Assembly (NCBI GenBank): GCA_028583405.1
Contig: JAPTMU010000050.1
Location: 310,001 to 374,000, forward strand
Source of the DNA: Pogonophryne albipinna
Lineage: Eukaryota; Chordata; Actinopteri; Perciformes; Artedidraconidae
DNA: 64,000 nucleotides
Direction of reading: 5' to 3'
Shown here: positions 23,690-37,500 of the stretch, in pieces
Numbering within the stretch: position 1 is the first letter of the stretch
Layout of the letters: every line of letters starts with the position of its first letter
Notes under the pieces: model-generated
The model's database searches: none
What the model saw: the letters and a program-made list of their open reading frames with translations, nothing else
Told to the model about the DNA's origin: nothing
Program-made: the position numbers and the translations under genes

Positions 23690-23895
23690 TGGGGTGATGG
23701 GGGTCTTTTATAATCCTGAGGGATTTCTTCCTGAGCCGCTGGGAGTAAAGGTCCTCCATGGATGGCAGCTCCGTCCTGGTGATGTTCTGTGCAGTTTTCA
23801 CCACCCTCTGTCAAGCCTTACGATTGAGGGCGGTGCAGCTGCCGTACCAGGCCGTGATGCAGCCAGTCAGGATACTCTCTATGTAGAAGGTCAAG
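23690..23895 (-). mobile_element. LINE reverse-transcriptase C-terminal fragment
   Basis: On the minus strand this reads SILTGCITAWYGSCTALNRK, a stop, then VVKTAQNITRTELPSMEDLY and RLRKKSLRIIKDPHHPSHKL, the conserved end of the polymerase of fish non-LTR retrotransposons. One in-frame stop is present and the 5' part is missing. The upstream end is cut by the hAT-like sequence that starts near 23897. Confidence 0.75.
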
Positions 23896-23896
23896 A

Positions 23897-24700
23897 TCGA
23901 GTAATCTGATTACAGTTACTTTCGTAAACCTGAAGTGAATAGATTTTGGATTACTTATTGGAATTATTGGTGGAAAAGTTTCCTCACAAAATGTAATATT
24001 CATTACCGGCAGAACTGTGTGCACACTGCAGCATGTCTGTGAGCGAGAGAGAGATGCAGAGTGTCTGTGAGGCCCCGCCCCCGCACGCAGATGAGAGAGA
24101 GATCTCTTTTAAAATATATTGAAAGTTAGAAACGGAGATGGTTAGATAAAATGTGCAAGATAACATTTATGTAGCATTTATTTATTGTCGAAATGATGAC
24201 ATTTCATAACGGGATCAAATCAAAGTGAATGGCCTGCTGCTGCTGAATGCATGGGGCAAGTGACTGGAACAAGTTGTAAATGTTATTACATCGTTTCAGA
24301 TAATAAATAATAATGATAATTCATTCTATTTAGGGGCGCCTTTCAAAGCACCCAAGGACACCTTACAATTCATAACATATTCTAAGGAAAGGTTTTAAGA
24401 CAGTACAAAGAATGCAGTCCGGGTGATGTTTTTTATGTGGGGTGCAGATGAGAGAGCTGTCCAGAATGACACCAAGATGTTGTGTTTGAGTTCTTGATAA
24501 GCCATTAAAACAGTAAAACAAGTGTCTCCCGTTCACCAAAACATACCCATCTGTTATGGAAAAAGAAAGTATTCCAAAAGTATTCTAAAAGTAATCTGAA
24601 TACGTTTTTTAAGACACGTAACTGTATTCTGATTACTTTCAGAGCATGTATTCAGTAATCAGTAACTGATTACATTTACAAAGTAACCCTCCCAACCCTG
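23897..24700. mobile_element. hAT-like element remnant
   Basis: Both edges carry repeated GATTAC/GTAATC words (gtaatctgattacagttact at the left; aactgattacatttacaaag at the right) ending in a ccctcccaaccctgc terminus typical of a fish hAT family. It interrupts or abuts the LINE fragment. No target duplication could be fixed. A separate hAT-type end (ctacatttgtccaagggcc on the minus strand) lies at about 24760-24860. Confidence 0.55.
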
Positions 24701-25252
24701 CCTATAAGTGATCCTTCGTTAGCGTGAAGAGTCTGCTAACCCCCCCCCCACGTCAACAACAACTTCAACATTCTGGGCTATATAAAAATCGCTGGCCCGC
24801 GATAGTGTCTATTGGATATATTTTGGCCCTTGGACAAATGTAGTTGGTGATCCCTGCGGGTAAAACTCTAACACAGGAAATAGCACAATATAAATGTATT
24901 CTAGTAGACCTCAACAATGGAATTATGATCAGTAGAAATGGCCATGACATGGGACCTTTAACTAACTGTGGTTTTTTGAAGTGTATTTGCCGTTGGTTAT
25001 TTAAGATTCTTTAATACTGCATTATTACGTTTTTTAAATAAAATAATGATTTTTAGGTGGATGTAACTTTATAACCTACAGTGGTTTTGTGATCACTGGA
25101 TTTCAACACATCTGACATCCATCCATCTCCCGCTAATTGAAGTATCAGCCTAAGCATCCCAACTAAATAAAGTGATTCTGGGACTGGCTTCCCATGAGTG
25201 TGAGTGTTTGTATTCATAAAACAAGGTATTTATATTTTTTGTAAAAAAAACA

Positions 25253-25258
25253 TTTATT
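25253..25258 (-). terminator. ckap2l: Poly(A) signal of ckap2l
   Basis: AATAAA on the minus strand, 290 bp downstream of the ckap2l stop codon, with no other signal closer. It gives a short 3' UTR. Confidence 0.6.
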
Positions 25259-25547
25259 TTTACTATGTACACTACATTCTTTGATGGAATAACAATAATA
25301 CAGGGACCAAATAATAAAGGCAGTCATTCTTGCCAAGCAGGTTTGAGAAATACATTTATAAAATCAGCTCATTGCCTATCATTTAAAATGGAATATCTTT
25401 ACAAGTAAAAATTCTTTTAAAAAGTTTAGAATCTGAAAACACCAAAGTATGCACGCACATTTGACCTTCGCCCGCCCTGTCATGTTAACAATGACGAATG
25501 CTGAACATTTGAGTTTTTCATCGAATACAAACTGGTGGTGATTGAAG

Positions 25548-28500
25548 TCAGACGTCTTCATCGTAGACCAACTTGACGAACACCTTGTCTTCAAGCGCCT
25601 CGTTCTGTCTGTAGACGTACATGGGCGTGTTGTCTGCATACGGGCTGGTTTCCCCTCCCTCCTGCTCCTCACTCCTCTCGGCATCCTCCTCTGAGATCAG
25701 GTCAGCGTAGGAGGCCACGCAGAGGTCGTGCTCCTGGAGAGACGCCGGGTATCGGAGGGAGGATCTCTCGATTCGCACCGAGCGTCTGACTGGAGTGAAG
25801 AAGCGAACCTCCTGGCCGTTCACCCTCACCGGTTCCTTCTGTTGCCTCGGAGGGCCACTGAGGAAAAGAACAACATAATCCTGAATTTCAGTGCATTTGA
25901 CATTGACAATGAAATAGGTGCGTTTCATTGTAACAATTTTTTTTATTTACAGGGACTGCTTAAACAACCAAGCAGCTTCTAAACATCAGATACAAAAAAA
26001 AAAGAGGTTTACAAAACATGAAACACCATTAAAGATTTTTGGAGTTTTAGATATAAGTACTTTATTGATCCCAATTTGGGAAATGTTTGCGTTGCAGCAG
26101 CATAAGGAACAAGGCAATGTACATAAGAGAAATTAAGACACTAGAAATAAACAATCCAAAATATTTCTGAAATAGAAATAAATAATTGTGCTTTAGTTTA
26201 GTTATATATATTATTTATTGTCCAAGAGATGATGATTTGGAACCGTTGTTACGAAAAGTTACAGCGTTTCCTGTTTCTGTCGGAGAGAGGGGAGTTGGTC
26301 CCAAAGCCTGACGCTGTATTTACACCCCTCCCCCTAAAGGAGGGAGCCTCACTCAGCGTGGCAGTTGGAAGGGGGCAGTTCGTATTGGGTTCCAAACCTT
26401 TTACTATGTCTTGTTTGAAAATGTATGGATATATCGTCCGGCCTTACTTTCTTTTGCACCTAAAGTCACTTCGCAAGATCATGCTGGCCCAGAATCAGCT
26501 TTCTCCTTATCCAGCCCTTTCCAAGTCTGCATATCTGTGACGGGGTTCTATTCGTCCATTCGATACATAGGCTTAGTCGGTTGTTTAAGCTCCAAAAAAC
26601 TTTATTTATCATCAGCCACAAAAAAAAAAATACTCTTCGACAAAAAGGTAAACAGTATAACGTAAATAAACAAAATCACAGTTTACCAAATTAGGTTGTC
26701 TGTCTCTCTAACCACATCCTAGCTGTTGCCTTCACTGCAACACCCTGCCGAATGACTCTTCCAGGGCCAACACCGTCCCTTTTGTACCCATAGCCCCTCC
26801 CCACAGGCTTACCGTCAACCGGTTACACAATTATCTCCAAACCACATTGTCAACATAAATGTAATTTCCTCAAACATACACAGGTTAACTACCTCTTAAC
26901 ACAATCATTCCCCATAATTAATAAACGCAAAAGAAATAATAAATTGCATCCTATTTAAATCACGGAAGTGATGCGCCTCCGTCTTTTCCACCTTCCCTTT
27001 GCTGGGGAGACGGCGGCGAAACTCCGCTCGCCGCTCCCCACGTAAGTATGGTGTAATATAGTTAAATGTATGTTTAAATAATTGTAGACTCACAAGCGTG
27101 CACTTGTGGTCGCGCTACAGAAAGGAAGGGGAAAAGGTGGACGTTTTAGTGATGATTTAACTTTATTTATTGACGAACGGAAGAGAGCAGGAAATGTTTG
27201 GTGTGTGTGTGTGTCGCCGCTGCGGCTGTCAGTGGCGGGGTCAGTCACTCTGTGATCCGCTCCGTCACAATATCATTCACTCACTTGTGAATGAGTCTAC
27301 TGTTGCCCACTTTAAAACTAAAAAATATATGCATGTCAATGAGACTGTCGGGAAAGACAAGATTTAGATGAGACACGACAGTCATTTCTCTGAAAGTCAT
27401 GTGGACATTTTTTCTTTTGTCTTTGAGCTGACTCTAAACCAACTGCCATCAAACACGTGCAGTAACAGCCATGTGTGCGTGCTGTCAGTATAATTCCATT
27501 ATCACCCTATCTCTTCCTCCACGCCCCCTATCCATCGGCATATCTGACAGGTGCCACGGAGAGGTCAGACAAGCACGTCGTAGAGCATCGGGGCAAGCAA
27601 AGGCATGGCTCAGCACCAGGGGGGCGGGGAAACAAGGGCACTTTAGAGTGGTGCTCTAAATGGTATCACTTTGTCTTGAGGGCAATGTTTTTATAAAGGT
27701 TTTTTGGTTAGAATCCTGAAATACAATCTGTAGTCAACACAAGCTTAAGAGATTTTCACGTTTTGTTCAAAGTCATAAAAGGGGTCAGTAATGCTCCACA
27801 GCGTTTCTGAAAGTCAAAATGATGATTCCCACATACCCAGGCGTTGCTGTGATCTTGTACTTGATCACTGATGAGTCTCCTCTCTCTCCATAGATAAGGG
27901 CTGTGACAGGTTGAGGAGTCATCGTGGTGTCGATACTCTCAGGAGTGCCTTCGTTTGTTGGAATTTGGTCCTCCTCTCTCTCATTTGCTTCAGAAAAAAT
28001 ATGAAAATTTGAATTTATTTTCAACATAAAGTACTTCATGTTAGGATACTTAAAAAAAAGGCACAAGCGGCATATCTGTAGTTCAAGTTTACACTGCATT
28101 AATATTACAATACAGATTCAGATTTGGAGGATGTCGTTTCTGATTGATTTTGTTTTTATTATCTAGTCTGCACTAACTGATATCGATTGAAAGGTTTGAC
28201 TGAAGTTCATAGTCCTATTTCTCAGACAGCAATATTTTCTGTTCCAGAAAAGTCAGCAGAAGGAAGTTTAAATTAATAAAGCTTTGGCCGAATTTAACAC
28301 TATTGTTAATTCTGTGTTATAGTTTCTTTGACCGTCTTGAAAAAGACTGCCGTGGCGCTTACATTTTGTGGCATGTGCCTTTACTGTAATAACAGATGTG
28401 TTTGGCTATATCAACATAATGGTAACAATACAATAAACAACAGTTTTCTTTCCAAATAATGTCAAACTAAGCCGCCCCATCATGAAACCAAAATTCATGA

Positions 28501-31500
28501 AAAACATATATTTTTGATAAAACACACAGCCGTGCTACATGGGTGAATTGAGTGGGACACAATATATGGAACGTACGAGACGATAATCAGCTGCATACAT
28601 CATGAGGCCAAATGATCTACTGATTGATATGTGTGCAATGTAAACAATGCAACACAGCTCATTGATGCCATCATAATTAATATGAATGGTGAAAAACACA
28701 CAGTGGTTACAAACAAGGCTCATTTGCCAACTACCTTGAATCTCTTCCTTTCTCTTCAGAATCTCAAACACCACAGTCCGCAGCTCGTCCACTGGCTACA
28801 ACAAAAATAAAAGCAAAGACACTTAACACAGAGAGGGATTGTTTTAATTTCAGACTACAATACATTCACCTTTGATTATGATCACATGCCAACAGATCAA
28901 GCTGACAGGAGTAATATCAAAAGCTGAACTATGCAGTGATTCCCTTGCTTTCTAAAAATAAGCGTTTTAGAGTAAATGGTAAGTGCAGAAGTATTGCTTC
29001 CAGTCAATGACGGCAAGACGCCCACTTGGCGGAACCGCTGATTGCTTCACAGGGCTCTTGTTTTAAACACAGTGACTACGAGGTGAATTGCTACCGGAGA
29101 GTTTATTAAATCTTATGTGACGAAAAATATTTGACCTCAGGCAGTGATTACGCCATGCTTAAAACACTCCAGAGCGGGAGACAGATTTCTGACTTTATAA
29201 TTTCACATGTTCTAACTAGTGTTAATTTCGTTGACTAAAACTATGACAAAATATGTTCGTCAACGACCTTTTTTTCCATGGCGAAAACTAGACGATGACG
29301 AGACTGCACCGACGGCAGTAAACAATAGCCTAACTGAAACGAAATCATCATGCAATATCGTTGACGAAAAGTGACGAGACGAAAATGTAGTTTACTAAAT
29401 AAAAACTATGCCAAAATCTCTCTTTACTTTCGTTGATGAAAAATGAGGAGACTAAATATTATCAAAGATAACGTTACATCTCTGAGAGTCCGTTTTTCTC
29501 CCAACAGTTCCATTTCCGGTGCTGCGCTGGGCAGCAGCTGTGTGTCTGTGCTGCGCGCGGTGGTACATTTGAATTACACCGGGCAGCGGCACAATATGAA
29601 CTGTAAGGAAGACTCGGGTCTAACTCATGGTCTAACTAACCTTATTTAACAGAAAATAAAATGGCAACAACAGGGCTTGGGAGCAGTGGTCGCACTCGCG
29701 TTAACCGAATACCCCCCGTCAGCGCGAGTGAGTGATAAATTGTGCACTCGACGGATAATAATGGATTATGACGGAAATGTTACAAATCTGTCCGTCAAAA
29801 TGACTGACAACGAAAAAGTCTAAAGCCACCACTGCTTGGGAGAAAGAAACTATGTGATATTTGGGCCCATTTTCACTACAATGAGGCGGAGAAAAAAAGT
29901 GAATGCATTGTTTTATCAGAAGGGAAGCAATGTGGCCATAACACAGGTAAAAACACCACAAACCTGATACTCTCTGCAAAGCTTCTTAATCATTCAACCT
30001 GTGTTTTTCATCAAATAAGGACAAGATATAATCTTATTGTGAAATAAGTTTGACTAAAATGACAAATTATTGGTTTTGGCTAGACTAGTTTGACTGAAAT
30101 GTTCTATATAATCTGATGACTAAAAAAGACTCAACAGTTTTCATTGACAAAAAGTAGACTAAAATAATTAGTTTTCTTTGACTAAAATAAGACTAAAATG
30201 CTCAGACTTTTAGTCGACTAAATCTTGACTAAATAAAAACAGGATGAAGGTGACTAAATATGACTAAAACTAAAAAGAAAATTTAACACAGGACTAAAAC
30301 TAAATAAAAAAAATAGCTGACGAAATTAACACTAGTTCTAACACCAGGGAATATTCTTAGGAAATTATTGCATGAGCTTCTAAACTCAACCAACTAAATA
30401 AAAACCAATCACAAAAAGTAGTATTTCTCATAACTCATCCAATGTTTTTCTTTTTTTGCCACAAAATGGTCATAGCTATGTGATATCATTTTATATATTT
30501 TTATAACTATAATGATCATATCAAGGTGTGCCTTAACCTCACTGAGCTGAGGTTATTTGAGCCTCTCAGTCTGTAAGGAGAGAACAATCTTCCACCTGGT
30601 TGTAGAAAAAGCTCTTTATATTCTAATCGTTAGCATAGCTAGCTAACCAGATGCTAATAACAACAGATCGCCACTGGGCTTACAACTAAAGACACAGCCA
30701 CGCAAAAACTGCGGCATGTGTACGGCTCCTTATGGGTACTGCAATATTTGAAGAGCTGGAGTGGCGTTCCGGTGCTCTCCGTCAGCACTCGACACGGTTA
30801 GTGCTAGATCGTATACCTCCTGGGTTTTAGGCGGCGGAAGTGACGTAATCGTGGATTAGAAGTCGGCAACTTTTGCAGCCACTGATCGCACATCTGGTAG
30901 TAAAAGTAGACAAATTTAATTTAATTTTGCATGGGCTCTTCGCGACTCTGTAGTCCTGCAGGAATCCGGAGGACAGTGAACAGGAGTGAGAGGGAGCACA
31001 CTCCTAAAAAATCTCCACCCTTTTTTTAAATAAACCTGGTACTGTGTGTGTCACTGTAATCCGAAAAAACGCACTCAGTGGCTTTCTGAGTGTTAAATCC
31101 CATCTGTGCTTTTCTTCTTGTGAGATGTCATTTTTTTTAAATATTAGTAATCCAAAGTTATGAATTCTCAAAATATTATATTTATGATATTTTTGTGGAA
31201 AAATTATGTATTCATGCTCGTCTCTTGTCCTGGGTGGCAGGTTACGTCACTTCCGCCTAAAACCCAGGAGGTATACGATCTAGCACTAACCCACTCTACA
31301 CCATGGATGTATAATAAGAACTGGATACAGCGTGGGAGGCGGGGTCTCGTTCTTTCCTATGAGAGCTGCTCATTCGCGCAGGAAGACAAAATGGCCCAAC
31401 TTTTGAGAGAGCGAAACGTCACAGATTACCCGTCATGCCTGGCTGCCAGAGCAGAAGAACCCGTATGTGCGCTCACAGAGCATGCGCCTCTTAAGCCCCG

Positions 31501-34500
31501 CTCCCGAGCTCCCACTCTCGGCTCACTAGAATGAATGGACAGAGACAATAAATCTAGATTCGGCTTTTAGTGCATTTTACAACTTTAAGGACCGAATGAT
31601 TCTAATAAGGGCTATACAATAGTTCATACTGGGTAGTTTATTTAGTTACAAAAAAATTATCCACCGATTTACAGACGTCTCTTTCTCAATGTTAGTCAAT
31701 GGGAAAAAGTTGTTTTGGGCCGGGTGACGTCAAGGAAATTGCAGTACTGCCGTTTAGACACAACGAATATTGGCACAGAGTCCAGCGCACTTCCTGGGGG
31801 CTTGCTCTACACCCCTTTCAGACGAGACATACCACGTGAAGACAGGTTACGCTCGTGTTGTGTTCAAGGAACTTGTCCTTGGCCAGGAAAAACAGGCACT
31901 CGCTTGTTTAATTATTTTTGCGGTCCAGATTTCTTAAATTTTTTTTGAAGTGAGAAGTTGTCCGTCAGTCCTCCAAAAAACGAAAACGCTTCGGTTCTCT
32001 ACGAATTACACAAGTCATCTAAATCAGCATTAAAAAGCGGGAGGCGCCGAAAAGCGACTCATTCGCATGCATGGTAACGGAGAAAAGGAAAGGATAAAGT
32101 TGATGGTTAAGTGTTAGCACCCCCGAAGAGACACAAGCTCTGACGTTGATATTGGACATTTCAATAAATTCAATTTGGCAGCCGCAGTGCAGCACGGCTG
32201 CCTGAAAAGAAGAAAGAATATCCGAATAACGAAATTGAAAACCGAATAGTAGGGCAACGACCGAATATTCGGATATTTGGGTACAGCCCTAGTGTGTTTA
32301 CAAGAAAACTCCTAGGGGCATATTTGATGACAAAAAATGATTGGGTAAAATATTAGTTTCGATTGAATATCATTGACGTCTTACCTCCAGCACAACGCCA
32401 ACAGCCTCTTCGAACATTGGCAGGACCTCCATGTTGCCCTCCTGCTCCATCAGACGGGCCTGGCAGATCCAGTATTTGGCAAACTTCTTGGACACAGCCG
32501 GCAGTCGTGAGAGGACCCCCTTCACCTGCTCCGGAGGGCAGCCCTGTGGACGAGAGGAGCATATCAGAAAAAGGTTAACCGATAAGAAATTAAGCCATAT
32601 CCTACTTTATAAAGAAATAAAGTAAAGGGGTTTGAGGCTGTTTAACAATCATCAGCCGTCTGTATAATAATAGCAGGTCTTTAGCCCGCCAAAAATGTTG
32701 GCTGTGAATGGCTTGCTTTTAAACAAGGCCTTTTTTGAATCCACCCCCACTTTAACATCTATTTTTAATAATTTGCCATAGAGTCTCATTCAAAGCCCAT
32801 CAAACTAAGTCAATGCATATTTCCACCACCATATCACTTCCATGGGATTGTGCAGTGGGAGATTACATCACCATTAACGAAGGCCATGGAAACCAAAGAG
32901 AAGGAAATTCCTGCGCCGTGTACCTTTGCGAGCAATATGATGCAGTCAGCCAGGGATCTGTCCACGGCAGAGATGAGGGAATGGACCTCGTCTTCCTCAT
33001 TCATGGGGCCCCAGAAAGGCTGGTGCATGGCGACAGTGAGCCTGACCGCAGGTTTCACCGGCATCGGGGGACGCTTGTAGGAAATACCCTTAGCTTCCCG
33101 CCATTCCTGCAGCTTTTTTCTTTAAATCAAACAATAGGGTAGGGTTAGATAACACATTTCATACTTCATTGGAGAGCACATAAAACAAGGGAAGAGGAAG
33201 GACAGAAGTCCAAGGACAAATGAGGGGAAACTGGACTTTTACACCAATTTAAAAGGAACAGATCAGCCTTTTTATGAAAATCATCTTCTTGTATAACTTG
33301 CTTAAGCACGCCGAGTCTGCTTTTATCTAGTTTCCGACTTCTATTTGACAAACATAATAATATATATAGTTGTCAGAGGATACTTTCATATTGATGTGGG
33401 TCAGTCATATTTTTGAGCGGCCTGTTGATGCCGTCAGATTGGTGGTGTGTCCACAGGATCCATTGACATCATAGTGTATGTGCATTTCATCACTATCATT
33501 CAAATAAGAATGATCACTAGCTCAGATTGGGTCGGGATATGGAAACATTGATGGGGATATCTTTAATCTTCCCATACCAGTTGATCTGAAATTGATCTCA
33601 TCCCAAATTGATATTTTGATCTTTCTTTAGCTGTATTTGGCAGCCAAAAATTATTCCCATGATAAAAATACATCCTGTTAGTCATGTTTGTAACATCCAG
33701 AGAATTGTGACTAAAAAGTCTCTGTCCACTAGGGGTGGACGGATCGATCCCAAAATATCGATACTTCCGATATTATGTTACGTTTCAAAATATCGATACT
33801 AGAGCCAATAGGATCGATACTTTTATACTTTTTTCCCCCCCTCTCCTCTACTCGTCAATTTCATCAAAAACTATGTGCAGATGAACACAAGTATATGCGC
33901 TCTTTTCTTCTCTCTCCACTGCAGCGCGCTCGTTGTCTGAATGCCGATTATCAAGCTGACCGACAGCAGCCAGCAGGGCAGGACAGCAGCCGCCAGAGAC
34001 TCGCGAGTGCGACACACACACGCACATGATGGCTGAGAGAAAGAGGAGCGTTGTGTGGAGCTATTTCACAACTGTCAATGAAAACTTAGCGAACTGTGAT
34101 GTGTTTATTTGTCTATAAAAACTGTCCTGTCTTTAATCATGAAAATGAATTCAGATATAGTCTATTTATGATGCATTCAGCTCAAAAATCATGTCATGCA
34201 GCTCTCCCCTATATAAAAGTACATAAGAAGCTTTTCATTTTATTTTATATCGGTGATACTGGCCCTGAAATACTTGGTATCGGATCGAATTCAAATGTGA
34301 AATGGTATCGCCCACCCCTACTGTCCACCCACACAGATTTGATCACTTGGGAAACAAAGAAAGTACACGCCCTGAGATGTAATCGGACAAACCGTTTGCT
34401 ATATTTCTGTAAAACGCTGTTGATTATGTTGTCAACACATATTCTACTTCTGGTCTTCACCCTTTGTTTTAATATTTTATTATTTATTCCTTTATTGTGT

Positions 34501-37500
34501 TTTCTCAGATTATTTTTGCCTGGTGTGACATAAGGTAATGACAAAAAATGTAATCCCTGAATTACAAGAAAAGAGAATGTTTAATCGAACACTCAGGTTT
34601 AGCCCCGATGTAGTAAAAGTCTAACAGTACCCAGCTAACTGTACAAGTCATTGTTAAAATGCAGCCAAAAGGCCATTATCATCAAACGCAGTTAGTAGGA
34701 TTAAAAAAAAAAAGAGGTTTAACATAAGCACAAATTCAAGGGAAAGCTACTCTACATGAAGCAGGGTAAAACACCAAACAGGCATAGCTAGTTTCAAAAC
34801 ATGGGGGGGGTGACTTGAGATTTGCTTACACCCACTGGTGAGCACTTGTTAAACAGGAGCCTTCAGTGAGGGTTGAGTTTACAAAACACAACCGACACAT
34901 TATTTTGACTCCTCACTAAATGAACCTTTCCATTTGAGTAACACACATGAAGAACTGAGGTATTGCAGCCCTCTTGCCGCGGCAAAATATCAAAGTCATG
35001 AGCCATACTCTTACTGTCAACTACAGTATGGTAGTTTCATGATATAGATGTACAGGTCAGGTAGATTTACAGGTCATCGTACTCTCCTACTTACATTCGT
35101 TCCTCCTGGGCAGCAGTCAGTTTTTTTCCCTCCGTCTGGGGAATGACCCTGACCGGGAACTTTGGAGTCTTCGTGAGTGTGGCCTGACTGGTGTGGCTGA
35201 TGGTCCTACCAGCCCGTGGCACTGTCTGGGACACCACTGGAGCGCTTGTTCTTTTAAAACCTGCTTGTGGTGGAGGGGCATTTGCTGAAATGTGTCCCTT
35301 CTTATCATCTGTCTTTTTGCATGTCTTAGATTTCACTGCCAGCTCAGCCACAGCAGCACTTGTAACCCCTATGACTGTAGGGGGTACGACTTTGCATTGT
35401 TGGCCCTTTCTTTGCCCTGTCTGTTTTGTGGACGTGACTGTAGGTTGACCACTCGATTTAACAGATTTTGACATCCCTACTCTCCCTTCTGGTCTAATAG
35501 CTGCGTATTTGGAGGAGGTGGACACTGATTTCAGTCCACATGATAGCTGAGTCTTATAAGATGGCGGTTTACCCAAAAGTGGTTTAGAGTTAGTCATGTT
35601 CTGATTTTGAACTCGAAACGCAGCTCTTGTTCTCTCTGTGTTATTTAGAGCAGTGGTAGGGAGTGTTCTCCTCTGAGCCAGGTCAGACCTCTGGGAAACG
35701 GAAACTGATGACGAGGTGCTGGATCTCACCTTGTTAGCAACAGAAGCTGTGGTGGCGGTGTTCGTATGAGCGGCTGTTGAAGAGGTGTGTGTTAAGTTCT
35801 GACTGTTTCTTGGCTGAATTACTGTAGGAATGAGTCCAGTTTTTGTTTTGACCATAGGGCCAAGACTCATCCTGACGCTGTTTGTCTTCATTTGACATGA
35901 CCAGGTAGCGTTCGAGCTGCCACCAAATTTGCCGTTTGATTTTGTTACAGCTGTACTCGCTGAGTTTTTGGCTGAAGGCGGTTTTCTGGTGTTTGGCTGC
36001 TTTTTGAGGTGGCTGGCTGCGATAAGGTTGGATTTGGAGGACACGGCGTTGTACGTTGTTGTCAGCACAGGGTTTTGTTTAGGTTTTGCCTGTGCAACGC
36101 CAGAGGTTGCAGATGGGCGATTGGTATTCTGTCGTACAGTCAGGATTTTGCCTTTTACATTCACGTTGTTTGCGATACCAAATGCCCCTTTGGCCGGATG
36201 TTTTGCGGATTGAGTGTTTTGACTTTTTGTACTTTCATATCTTAATCTGTCAGCTGGAGCCTTGTTCTCTTTTCCATTAACAACCTGTAAAACAACAAAA
36301 TGATTAGAAAAAACAATAGCGAGACATGGATGATAGCCAAGTCAGCCCCAAATATTCAAATCATTTAATTTAATTTAAAAGAGGCAAATAAGGGTTTGAT
36401 TCTGTTAGAATAAGTGGGGTTGCAATTTCACCAACAAGGTAAAGTCAGCCACAAATAAAGGTTCAAATCATTTAATTTAAACGAGGCAAATAAGGGTTTG
36501 GAGTCTTGTGGGATGAGTAGTTGGAATTTCCCCAACAAGTTAAATACAATCTCCTACACTCACCTGTGTAGACATGATAGGATTCTTAACTTGCCAGTCA
36601 TCACGGAGGTATGGCCTGTGAAGTCAAATTGAGTTCATCATGTATCAAAGAAATAAAAATAACATTTGATGGACACATTGTGAGTCTTGCAGTGTTGTTT
36701 CTCTTACTTAGGGTTGGGCGGTTTCAGCTTTCCTTTTCCTGCCAAGTATTCCATCAGCTTCTGCTTACGCAGCTCTGTGACAAACAAGTTAAACCGGAAT
36801 TCAGCATTGGTCTTGTTCCATTATACTCCAAAAATATGAAGGCCACAGACTGTAGCATTAAATATATATGTCTGCATACATAAGAATAATGTATGTCTTG
36901 AAATTATCGGTATGCCCACTAATGTTAGAAATGTATGTGTTTATATTTTTGTACACAAGTACCTTTTTAAAATGTATTGGGATCTCAGTGACTACCTGTA
37001 AGACCTGTGTGTAAATATATATATATATAGCTTTAATTGAACTTTAACTTCCACCAACCATGCAAAATAGGAACTGAGTAGGCACTTGCTGCCATCTGGC
37101 TGCAGGTCGGTAATAAACCTAAATGTTCACTCTAGTGAAATATCTACATTTTCTGCAGCATACTAAAGCTTAAACAATTGGTTAATTGATTTGATTAGCT
37201 GAACATCAGATACCTAGTTTACAATCTGATAGCATATTGAACAGAGGATTTATATAGAAAATAATAAGAAAAATAATCTGATACAAAATAACATTATTTT
37301 TCTCTGAAATTCACTAAATCCAGCCTAACTATAAGCAGCGTTGCCTTTTATTTGCACTAACAACAACCCATTTTTTTATTAAGTCAAATTATGTTAAATG
37401 TTCTTTTTATTTTAGGCACTATTACATGCCTGTGCATTTCTTACAGACATACTAGCCTTATAATTTAATCACGATTCTAAATCTGTGTTTCATTGCCGGT

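Larger units (their letters stand above)
30470..31960. mobile_element. hAT remnant carrying two later insertions
   Basis: 30520-30785 and 31815-31945 are homologous and collinear with 9060-9460 of the hAT element at 8472-9529. Between them lie two foreign elements, at 30796-31291 and 31303-31804. The outer ends of this copy could not be fixed. A separate hAT-like terminus, with tagggctgtacccaaatat on the minus strand, ends at about 32291. Confidence 0.7.

Noticed and set aside
31160..31534. 124-codon plus-strand open frame
   Set aside because: It spans the boundary between two independent transposon insertions.
34096..34533. 145-codon plus-strand open frame
   Set aside because: It crosses the right end of the hAT element at 33730-34320 and its target duplication, so it is a chance frame.
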